The notes below the pieces were generated by a model. It worked only from the letters and a program-made list of their open reading frames with translations. It was not told the origin of the DNA and searched no databases. Positions 35,295 through 47,200 of a stretch of DNA of 60,000 bases are shown one piece after another (the first letter of the stretch is position 1; the number at the start of each line of letters is the position of its first letter). Both the position numbers and the translations under genes were made by a program. The stretch lies in NCBI RefSeq assembly GCF_932526225.1, contig NC_064035.1, positions 1,220,501 to 1,280,500 on the forward strand, read 5' to 3'. Origin of the DNA: Nematostella vectensis (lineage: Eukaryota > Cnidaria > Anthozoa > Actiniaria > Edwardsiidae).

Positions 35295-38200
35295 ATATAT
35301 ATATTTTATATATATATATATATATAATATTCTTTTTTTGTATTTTATGTATTTTAGATACTGGTATTATTCAAACTTCTTCTTCTTGAAAAAAAGGTAC
35401 ATACAATTAATATTATGCTATAATAATAAGGAAAAGTGTTTCCGGTTTGTTCATATGTACTATGTTTACATACCTGTCAACCTCCGAAAATCTCAATTAA
35501 TAGTTAATCATTTTTTTTGGGGGGAAAGGGGTGTGGTATATTTGTTTTATAGGGGGAGGGTGGGTATAACGTCGCAGGCGTTTGCCGTATCGAAAACTCT
35601 CGCAAACAAATCCACTTATAGATCACCACACGAGGGTGTTAGATAAATTGCGCTATGCAAGGAAATTACGATTTTCTATAGAATATTTTTTCGGAAGCAG
35701 GAGAGCGGGAGAAGGGGTCCAAAATCTTGAGACTCTCGCCTAATGCAGGAGAGTTGACAGGTATGTTTATAATTTATTGACTGTGTTTTTCCACAGGTTA
35801 TATTTTATGGGTTTCCTGTTGCAAAGTTGGGGTCTCAACTTCTGTCCCTTATTTCACTTATTCCTGGTAAGTAAAGCACGACACACAAAATGTTTCAATT
35901 TCTTTCATGTTTTATTAATTTTCTCCTGTTACAAATTTAGCAAACATATTGTAGGCTGTGAATTTTTGTGTGTGTATGTTACATGCTCAATCAACAATCC
36001 CGCGACTGCATGCTGTTTTAGAAAACCTACACAATATTTAGATTTTTTCTGCTTTACATGGTTTTTTATTTAATTGTGGGTGCAATAAAAGCTTATTTGT
36101 CAATATTTTGTGCTATTACTGTACTGTCTCAGAATTTTTAGAGTTTATGAAAGGTGTGTTGGTTTAGATATTCTATGTTCTGGACTGTTGGTTGGTGTCT
36201 TTAGGGATGTTAGAAAGTGGCTTAGTTCAATCTGCCTGCATGGACGACACACCTTACCAGGACAACGACCAGGTAATTTTACTCTCTTTGGAACATAGTG
36301 TATCATTTGATGTCGTTACCAGGCCATGCTTGAGAGAAAAAAATAAAGCACAGGGGGGGGGGGCAAAGGGGTTCTCTGTGGTCCATGATTAGACCAAAAT
36401 TGGCTGTGATTTTTTAAGACAGAAAATCGGAGCCACAATTTGTGAAATTGTATGCCTTTGTGAACCATCAAATAAAAAATTTATCTGTTATGAATTGTGA
36501 TTTACCATGAAATTCATGTGAACACTGCTCTGAATATCATTCAAAACTTTTTCACAATTTTGCGTTCTGCTTTGTTAATTTGATTGTTGTGGCCATTTCG
36601 AAATTTTTGACTCCCCTTTTGTTACTGCTACTCCCTTCATCCCCTAATACATAACAGGCTGTAGCAGAGACATACCCAGGGTTGTTCAAAAGTGGTTCTA
36701 GTTCCCTTTGTACCCTATTCTCTTCCTCCAGATTCCCAGGAACACCCTGATTTGTGCCCTTTATACAACAATACTAGTTTTCTCTGTACACGTTTTCGTT
36801 TATGACACACTGTGATGTCGTCCATGGATTATTAGATGACAGACACAAGATCTATTTGTTGAAGATAAGATACATATACCTCTGGCTCCAGTATATAAGG
36901 AGACTTTTTATCGTTTGACAGATTTCCTTGTTTTTAAAGTCATTTTGAATGATGTGTTACAGGATCCTCTTTATCCTTCTCATCTGAACCCTGCCCACCT
37001 GAACACAGACCAGTATGGTTTACCTCTGGAGATCTTCACTGAGGTATGAAAAGATAAAATGTTATTTGGTACAATAGAAAGTTTTATAGTACTAATTATG
37101 TCCTGGTTCTTTCAGAATTCTCTGTTTCATCCATACCTGTCGCTTCAGCAGATAGACTTGTTGAAAAATCCTAAAGTAGACAGCTTTGTTGTAGGTGTGT
37201 CCAATGCACTCTACTGTCAACAGAGGAACACTGCTCATGTATTAGTAGAGGTGAGTAAGGAGAAGGTGGAAGGAAGAAGGACTCTAGGGTAGGAGGAAGG
37301 GGTACACTCTAGGGTAGGAGGAAGGGGTACACTCTAGGGTAGGAGGAAGGGGTACACTCTAGGGTAGGAGGAAGGGGTACACTAGGGTAGGAGGAAGGGG
37401 TACACTCTAGGGTAGGAGGAAGGGGTACACTCTAGGGTAGGAGGAAGGGGTACACTCTAGGGTAGGAGGAAGGGGTACACTCTAGGGTAGGAGGAAGGGG
37501 TACACTCTAGGGTAGGAAAAAGGGGTACACTATGGTAGGAGGAAGGGGTACACTATGGTAGGAGGAAGGGGTACACTATGGTAGGAGGAAGGGGTACACT
37601 CTAGGGTAGGAGGAAGGGGTACACTATGGTAGGAGGAAGGGGTACACTATGGTAGGAGGAAGGGGTACACTCTAGGGTAGGAAAAAGGGGTACACTATGG
37701 TAGGAGGAAGGGGTACACTATGGTAGGAGGAAGGGGTACACTATGGTAGGAGGAAGGGGTACACTCTAGGGTAGGAGGAAGGGGTACACTCTAGGGTAGG
37801 AGGAAGGGGTACACTCTAGGGTAGGAGGAAGGGGTACACTATGGTAGGAGGAAGGGGTACACTCTAGGGTAGGAGGAAGGTGTACACTCTAGGGTAGGAG
37901 GAAGGGGTACACTCTAGGGTAGGAGGAAGGGGTACACTCTAGGGTAGGAGGAAGGGGTACACCCTAGGGTAGGAGGAAGGTGTACACTCTAGGGTAGGAG
38001 GAAGGGGTACACTCTAGGGTAGGAAAAAGGGGTACACTATGGTAGCAGGAAGGGGTACACTATGGTAGGAGGAAGGGGTACACTATGGTAGGAGGAAGGG
38101 GTACACTCTAGGGTAGGAGGAAGGGGTACACTCTAGGGTAGAAGGAAGGGGTACACTCTAGGGTAGGAGGAAGGGGTACACTATGGTAGGAGGAAGGGGT

Positions 38201-41200
38201 ACACTCTAGGGTAGGAGGAAGGGGTACACTATGGTAGGAGGAAGGGGTACACTATGGTAGGAGGAAGGGGTACACTCTAGGGTAGGAGGAAGGGGTACAC
38301 TCTAGGGTAGGAGGAAGGGGTACACTATGGTAGGAGGAAGGGGTACACTCTATGGTAGGAGGAAGGGGTACACTCTAGGGTAGGAGGAAGGGGTACACTC
38401 TAGGGTAGGAGGAAGGGGTACACTCTAGGGTAGGAGGAACGGGTACACTCTAGGGTAGTAGGAAGGGGTACACTCTAGGGTAGGAGGAAGGGGTACACTC
38501 TAGGGTAGGAAAAAGGGGTACACTATGGTAGGAGGAAGGGGTACACTATGGTAGGAGGAAGGGGTACACTATGGTAGGAGGAAGGGGTACACTCTAGGGT
38601 AGGAGGAAGGGGTACACTATGGTAGGAGGAAGGGGTACACTCTAGGGTAGGAGTACACTCTAGGGTAGGAGGAAGGGGTACACTCTAGGGTAGGAAAAAG
38701 GGGTACACTATTGTAGGAGGAAGGGGTACACTATGGTAGGAGGAAGGGGTACACTCTAGGGTAGGAGGAAGGGGTACACTCTAGGGTAGGAGGAAGGGGT
38801 ACACTATGGTAGGAGGAAGGGGTACACTCTAGGGTGGGAGGAAGGGGTACACTCTAGGGTGGGAGGAAGGGGTACACTCTAGGGTGGGAGGAAGGGGTAC
38901 ACTCTAGGGTGGGAGGAAGAGGTACACTCTAGGGTGGGAGGGTGGGGTACACTCTTGGGTAGGAGGGTGGGGTACACTCTTGGGTAGGAGGGTGGGGTAC
39001 ACTCTTGGGTAGGAGGGTGGGGTACACTCTTGGGTAGGAGGGTGGGGTACACTCTTGGGTAGGAGGGTGGGGTACACTCTAGGGTAGGAGGGTGGGGTAC
39101 ACTCTAGGGTAGGAGGGTGGGGTACACTAGGGTAGGAGGAAGGGGTACACTAGGGTAGGAGGAAGGGGTACACTAGGGTAGGAGGAAGGGGTACACTAGG
39201 GTAGGAGGAAGGGGTACACTCTAGGGTAGGAGGAAGGGGTACACTCTAGGGTAGGATGGAGGGGAACCATCTAGGATAGGAGGAAGGGGTACAGTCTAGG
39301 GTTGGAGAAAGGTGTACAGTCTAGGGTTGGAGAAAGGTGTACAGTCTAGGGTAGGAGAAAGGTGTACAGTCTAGGGTAGGAGAAAGGTGTACAGTCTAGG
39401 GTAGGAGAAAGGTGTACAGTCAAGGGTAGGAAGAAGGGGTACACTCTAGGGTAGGGGGAATGAGTAATTGCTAGGGTATAAGAAAGGAGACAATCTATGG
39501 TGGGAGGGAACACTGGGGTGTTCAATATACTCAGTATGTCCAATACTTCTTACGGTTATTGTCGTCTTGTAGTTGCAGACGACACAGATATCTATCAGAG
39601 ATGAAAATTTGACTCGTGCTCTAACGCTATCAACCGCTGACCTTCGCTTTACCGACTATCTTGTACAGCACGTGACTGAGTACAACAAAAGTGGGGGACA
39701 AACTGGTATGTACTTTGGGCTACCCGTGCTTTTGTGCAATGGGTTGTATTTGACAGCAAATATACAACTTCCACACTGCGATTGAATTGACGAATTCAAA
39801 GTCTTTTGGGCGATACTTCAGAAGAAGAAGCTTTAATCTTGTTTTTGTTCTCTGCGAGAGGGGGGCTCAGCTATTTCATGTACTTTCGTGTACATTTCAT
39901 TTTCTTGGAGAGGTTAACTCTGACGGCGCCTTTTTATTCCGTGTTTCTCCTGAGTGACGTATTCGATATCCACCAGTTCCCAGTCCCCTTTCCCATCTTC
40001 TCACCAGTCCCCTTTTCCATCTTCTCACCAGTCCCCTTCTCCATCTCCTCACCAGTCCCCTTTCCCATCTCCTCACCAGTCCCCTTTCCCATCTCCTCAC
40101 CAGTCCCCTTTTCCATCTCCGACTCTAATAGCTCCGTCATTGAAGAGCAAACATTTGGGCCAGCAGGAGTTACTGCTAGTATTGAGATAATTCAAATACT
40201 GAATCGAATCTTGTTTATTTGAAATAAAGTTAAATTCGATAAAGGCCAGAGAAGATGTCCCTCATAATTGCAGTGTGAGCATCTGATGAAGGAAAATAAT
40301 AAGAAGAATAAATAATGTCCTCAAGCGTGTTTTCTACATCACAACATAAGTCTAGGTCCTATACCCGTCAGCGTGATGTCACGGCTGGGTCGACACAAAC
40401 TGTCTTCGGGCACGAGCACCTGCTGTTCGGGACTCGCTGCATCGTTGTCAATCGGTACATGTTCGGCGAGCACCTGACTCTCTCCACTTGACAAAGGGGT
40501 GTACATATGAGTGTGTCAGGGGCTTGACATAAGCACGTGACCTTACAAGAGTCATCGGTAAAACGATGGCCAACTTGGAGGAACTGTTCACCGTGGAAAC
40601 AACCTATGGATAAGGGAGTCTGAGAGTCCAATTGCGTTGATTCAACACGAATACCAAAGTAGAGTCGCAGGCCTGTTCACCCCTTTCCCCTGTTTATCAA
40701 ATAGATACATTGATTTACGCAAGAAACCCTCATTTAATGGATTCTCATTCGTGAGTAAAATGGAGCTAATCAGAGAGATGAACAAAGATTTTCTCTTGTG
40801 AACAAATACAATTTGTGTTTCTGATTGGGAAACAATGTTTTTTTAACTAAATTATTTTTTGTCTAATTACAGTCGAACCTCTATTAAGCGGCCCTCTATT
40901 GAGCGGTCACCCTCTATTCAACGGTCATTTACCCGTCCCGAATTTTCCCCCTTATGTTTACTGTAAATTTGACCTCTATTGAGCGGTCACCTCTATTAAG
41001 CGGACGCGGTCACCAAAGGAGGGTCCCAATTGGTTGATTTCATTGTTTTTCACCTCTATTAAACGGTCATCATCAATATTTGTCAGCATGACAACAGATA
41101 GTGCACGTCATATTTTTAACTGTCTAATCTAATTACTATGGCTAATCGTCTTGTGAGACTTGTGTGGTCTTGTGCGGATCAGTCGCATCAAATTCCTCGA

Positions 41201-44200
41201 TTACCAATTTCCGCTTTAGCCAGCTAGAAGAAAAACTGTCACCTTCAAATATGTATTCACAAGGAATCTCGAGCCCATAGCCACCACCTCTGTTCACCCA
41301 CTTCCCTTTGACTACGACTTTCTCACAGTTCGTAGGTCTCTTGAGATATTTGGTAACCCACGTTGACATCAGTTTGGGAATATGCCTCATAACTTCGTAA
41401 TCGTCAACTAGAGTATTCGGGTGACCGTCTCCATCCATCACCGTTTTGTCGGCTTTTTCTCTAACGATTGCAACAGCATTCGGATCCTTTATGTTAGTTG
41501 GTTCCCGCATAAGTTTGTAAACATCTTCTAGTGCTGGTTCCCACTCAGTCATGTATTCATGGTATCCCCGAATGAATGCAACTGGGTCAGATTTGTGAGT
41601 TTTAGGGTACGGCAACGCACTGCGAGTTTTTTATTCGACTTCCAAAATCGCGCAAACGCTTAATGACGGATATCGACGGAAACGACGCGTGTAACATCAC
41701 CTTAACGCACTCATTTACTTTACATAACGCCAGCGAAAGTAGCTCATGCCCATAGAATTGGGCAAAGCCACAAGAGCTGTATAGGCAAAAACAAACTGAC
41801 TAGGCGGTTTCAAACATTTCTGGATCAAATTGGAATGCACCAGTCTTAGGGCTAACATGATTGTTACTGTTGTTTATTATAATAAAAAGTTCTTACGTAT
41901 AATTACAGCCCGATTTACGCTAATTCAGGGGCGAAAATAGCGAAGCCTCTATTAAGCGGTCAACCTCTATTAAGCGGTCACTAAGCTAAGTCCCGGGGGT
42001 GACCGCTTAATAGAGGTTCGACTGTATATCGAAGGATCTACCTATGACTTCACCCCACCCCTCCACGGGAACGCCCCTTGGTTGCTTTGCGCCGTTTATC
42101 GCTATTTTATTGCACTATCATACAACTTTTACTAACAGGGCCTTAAGGGCATAATGAAAATTTGGAACTTATTGATTAAAAAAATAGACACAGTCTAAAA
42201 GGCAGGCCTTGGCGCGTGTTTATAACATATAACTTATGCAGCAAAAGCATTTGAAAAAATAGTAAAAACCGGAGACCATACGAGAAGCACTATCGGGAAT
42301 CAACGAAAACCGTGAGGATTTTAAGTTGAAAGGTTAAAATGCAATAAAATCCGCGACACTGCGAGCCCATATTATGCTCCCTCCCTTGCACTCTTGACAT
42401 ATCTCGATGGTGGAAAACTACACACATTGAAAGACTTACCTAAATCGTCTTTAGGTCCAGCTATGAGAAAAACAAAACACATTGTGGTGAAAATCAAGCT
42501 ATGAAACAGAACAAACAAAGACAAAAGCGAGATAATTGTGTAACGAACCAAACCATGGAAGACGGGTTTGCAATGATTGCTGTACGAAAATCATAACGAG
42601 AAGAACTTTGCCTCGAGCCAACATCACCATTCTAAAAAGTACATAAATGTATTTTGAACATCTCAACACCCTGCGATAGCTAGGATAGCAACGTATAACC
42701 ACGGTGGTGTGTTTGTAATATCATAGTCATAATTTCTTATGATACCTGTTTACTAGAAGTAGGTACTGTCCTTAGAATTGTTATTTTTTGCTGTCGTCGT
42801 TTCCCTCGGCTGATTTATATTATGACAAGGGGAGGGCATCTGCAATACACAGTCATTGTACCTGATCATCCTTTGTTTCGATGTGGAGGAAATTATGGGG
42901 AAATTATTATAAATCAAATTAAATTAATGAAACCGGAGTTTGGCCGCCTTAGCCTCCCTGTTGTACAATCGATCTTAATTGATAAGCGATGCAAACACAA
43001 GTGATGTCTCTTCATGATTCGTTTGTGCTGTAATCAAAGGAAATTGTTTAAATTCTTGTAAAGAAGGATTCAACTTTATGGTACACGAGGTTTTAAGTCT
43101 CATATTTTTAGCGATTGGAAACAAAGGGGTGTCTTAATTAATTTGATGAACACTATTTCCCTGTTTTATTTTAGCTTTAGGTTTAGACATGATATTATAT
43201 GAAGTTTTTTTTAACAGAAATATACTTAGTGTTCACGCAAAAGAGTACCAGTCCATATACCGTCTACGGTCTGAAATCGAACTATTCGCAAGAAAAATAC
43301 AAATTCACTGCTAACAGACATCTGAAAATCCCCCAAATTTCTTTCGTTGTAAAATTTTAAAAATGAACTCCACGATTCTTTGAAATTGCGTAAAAAGTCT
43401 GTGATTGCTAGTTGGACTATACTATATGTAGCCTCACTCGCTCAAACGCGGCATGGATTCTCGTAAGTACAGCGACGAATGGGCTTTTTGATTGCACTCA
43501 GGCAAGTTATAAGACTAATAAGGCCAAATTGAAAAGTGGGCTATTTTGATAACCATATTAAAATCTTTAATTCGCGCTTCCTTTTATGGCAGTGAAGCTG
43601 GTACCTGGTACTGTACTATTCACACTGTAATCGGATATTGTCTTTTATGTTCCAGCTAGTGCTAGCGAACGGACTTTGAGTTAACGCGTCTATATATTAT
43701 AGTCTGTTTTCCTTTCCCACCCTCCCACCCTAACAGTGGGCTGGGAAGTCTATTGGATGTTTTCAGTACAGCTTTCACCATTTTTAGTGTATTATCTTTC
43801 AATAAACTTCTCATTGTGCCAAACTCATACTTGTGTTGTCTAGTATTTTACTGCGATAATTGCATGTGTTTACACAAACATTTTCTACATTTTCAGACGA
43901 CTATCAAACGAGTAAATCCGTTACACGAGTCAAATCCGAGCCCGAGTCAAATCCGAGCCCGAGTCAAATCCGAGTCCGAGTCAAAATGCCGAGTCACATA
44001 ACATACGTCAAAATGGTCTAATGCGAGAAGTAATGGTTCGAGAATGACGATAATCTTATTTTCGGACACCGCGAGCAGAACAATGGTCCTATTTCAGGAC
44101 AAAATGAGACGCCCCTTGTCCCCGTGCACCACAGGATACCCGATCGCGAACGTAACAACTCTTGGCCACCGGCGGTGAATAACCAAGATAAACACTGGCA

Positions 44201-47200
44201 GACAGCCAAACTTGGGGAACGTTATCCAGGCATCAACGGGGGGTGCATCCCAATAGTCACATGACCTGACGTCATCGATGACGTCATCAACTCAAGCAGG
44301 GAACACTGGCAGACAACCAAACTTTGGTGAACGTTATCCAGGCAACAAGGGGGGTGCAACCCAATAGTCGCGTCATCTGACGTCGTCGATGACGTCATCA
44401 AAACAAGAAAAATTCATAGCTAAGGGAAGAGCAAATACCCTATTGCAGACAAAGTGAAGGTGGTGCTTTTTAGGCCAAAGTGAAGGGGTGATGACCTTAT
44501 TTTAGCACAAAACTCAACATATCAAAGTCAACATATCCATGTGGTACGACTTCATCATGTGCAAATAAAACTGTAGTTTTGATTGAAATGTTCTAGTCCG
44601 AGTGATCTTCATGTTGTCCTAATTACGAAACACCACTGACTTTGTCATGTTCAAAGCAAATTTAGTAACTGCATCAGTCATTTTTAGAATTCTTATTTTT
44701 TCAAAATCAATCTCATAAAGCCCTCATAATATGAAAATAAACAGTCATTTGCCAAAATATTTCGATAAAAAAATACATATCCCTTTTGTCTTCTTCTTTC
44801 TTCTTGTTTGAAATGTTCTTTCAAGACTGATATAAATAGTTATATGCCTAAGGAGTATACTTGAAAAGTAACATGCATTCCAATGAAAAGTCCACAGTAC
44901 ATATGGTCAAAAATCATTAGCCATACATTGTTTTTCACTTACTCTTGTGCTGCCACTATTTCATAACCTTAACAAACGAATAACGTATGTAAATAATGAA
45001 CAAAAACGACTGTATAATATAAATAATGACATACTTTAGTAACATTGTGTATATAACTTGAACAGTAACATGGATTCCGCAAAAAAGTCCACACAGTCCA
45101 TACGGTCAAAATCATGGTACTTCGCTTACTCTTGTGCTGCTACCATTTCATAACCTTCACAAACAAATAACGTATGTAAACAAGGAGCAAAAATACTCAA
45201 GTGGATAAATACAGTCAACGCTTTTATGGCGAAGACAAAGTCACGAAACATTAACGTATCATAATAACTTTTGTCATCGAACAAACTGCCAAGAATACGA
45301 GGCACTTGAAGCGCAATTTTGAAGTAGGTGGTATCCCGTTTAGTCTTACAACAATGGGAAGTCCAGGGACGTTATCACCTGCCACTCATCTGGAGAGAAC
45401 TCTGCATTTGGGTCCACTTTTAACCAACGGGAGGTTTTATGGTGCTATCTTCGGGAAAGGTAGATTCCACGCACTCCCATTTTAGACAGGAATGGAAAGT
45501 GCGTGGGACCATAAAGCTTCTTCCATCTTTTGTTGTGTGAGACAGACTCCACTTGGCATTACAGGTTTTTGGGACGAATTTGGGACTTACCTGTCGATTG
45601 TCAAGTCGATGAAAATCTTCTGGAGGAAGAAGATAACAGCCAGTATAACAGTCAGTATAAGTTTATAAGATTGATCTACTTTCAAATATTAACGCAAAAA
45701 AGCGGAGGATGACAAACCTTATCTCGAGTCAGTTGTCCAATTCCAAAGGTGAGGTCGTCTATAAACGGAAAGTTGAGAAAAATAGATGCAGAAAACGGTC
45801 CAATGATATTGTTTGACTGTTAAAGAAAAATCTAATATGCACATATATTACAGAAAACATTGAGATGGAAGCAGATTAATATAACATTTTGCTCAACTTC
45901 CAGCCCATTCGCCGAAGCCATGCTTTCGGGGAAGGGAGAGAAAAACGGATTACAATGCATTCTGGGCATTTTTCTAAAGAAAAATACACCGCTGACCAGT
46001 GACTCGGCATTTTGACTCGGGCTCGGATTTGACTCGGCAAAAGCACACTGAGTATAACTCCTACCAAACGCGTAAGATATTTTCGTTTCTGTCCCGAACA
46101 AACTTTAACTATTTAAATGTAAGACATTTTTTTGTCTAAGTAAAAAAAGAAGTTTTTAGTTCATGACCTCTGTTGTTTTGGGTTACAAAACAATGCTCTC
46201 TCAGGAGCAGGTATTAGCCTATTAGACTCAAACCGTCATGTCTTTTCACAGTTGGTTGGGATGGTAGTGAAGAGTGGATACGGGCACAATTCAAACTCTA
46301 CATCCTAAGCCTTCTGTCCAGTATTCAGCATACAGGTAGGTTATATTTACATTGACAAATTCTTTACCTTGGGGGTGTGGCAAGGGGAGCATTTGGGTTT
46401 TTACTAGGGATCATATAAATATTTGCTTGGGTTGCAAGTTGTGTAACCAAGATTTGCAGAGATGGGTAGGCATAAAAATTAGCTGAGAATACTGAAAAAT
46501 GAATTATGTAATGCGATTTGGCAATTCTTCAATAAGAAATATCACTTTTAAGGAGCCAAGGGATTTGTGTCCCCCTTCCCTATGTACATGCCTTGTTGCA
46601 TTAATTGCTGTGACTTTGAAGAATTGAAGAATTTTATTACTGCAATAACTGTTAGCGAAGGCTAGATTGAACCCATTTTGATGAGGTTTCCTTTATTTAC
46701 CTTTTTTTTCAGATGGAGAAAGCCTGGCTAATTATAATGAAGAGTTTATAACTGCCTGGAAAAGCACTAGAAATTTTACTGAGTGGAACAGCAAACAGCA
46801 TGTTGGAATTGATGAAGTGCATGCCGGGTAGGTGATAGTAGAGGCACTGTTGTTCCATGTGCACTTACTAACTTCTTTTTGTCTGCTTGTGTAAAGGCAT
46901 CCATTTCAAGGACAAATAGGTCTAAGTGACCTGAAGATAAGGTTGTCGAAGTAAGTGATAGTGTATAGGATATTGATTACTATGTTCATAGTCTACGATT
47001 TGTTCGACTTTGCGTATATAGTGATAGTGTATAGGATATTGATTACTATGTTTTTAGTCTAGGATTCGTTCGACTTTTCGCATATACTGTAGTGATAGTG
47101 TATAGGATATTGATTACTATGTTTATAGTCTAGGATTCGTTCGACTTTGCGCACATAGTGATAGTGTATAGGATATTGATTACTATGTTTATAGTCTACG

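Noticed and set aside
37263-39480. TAGGGT-rich repeats as interstitial telomere sequence
   Set aside because: The unit is 23-25 bp with TAGGGT once per unit, not a TTAGGG hexamer run.
39806-40222. 138-codon plus-strand ORF
   Set aside because: It is kept open by the 24-bp minisatellite and has no splice or domain support.
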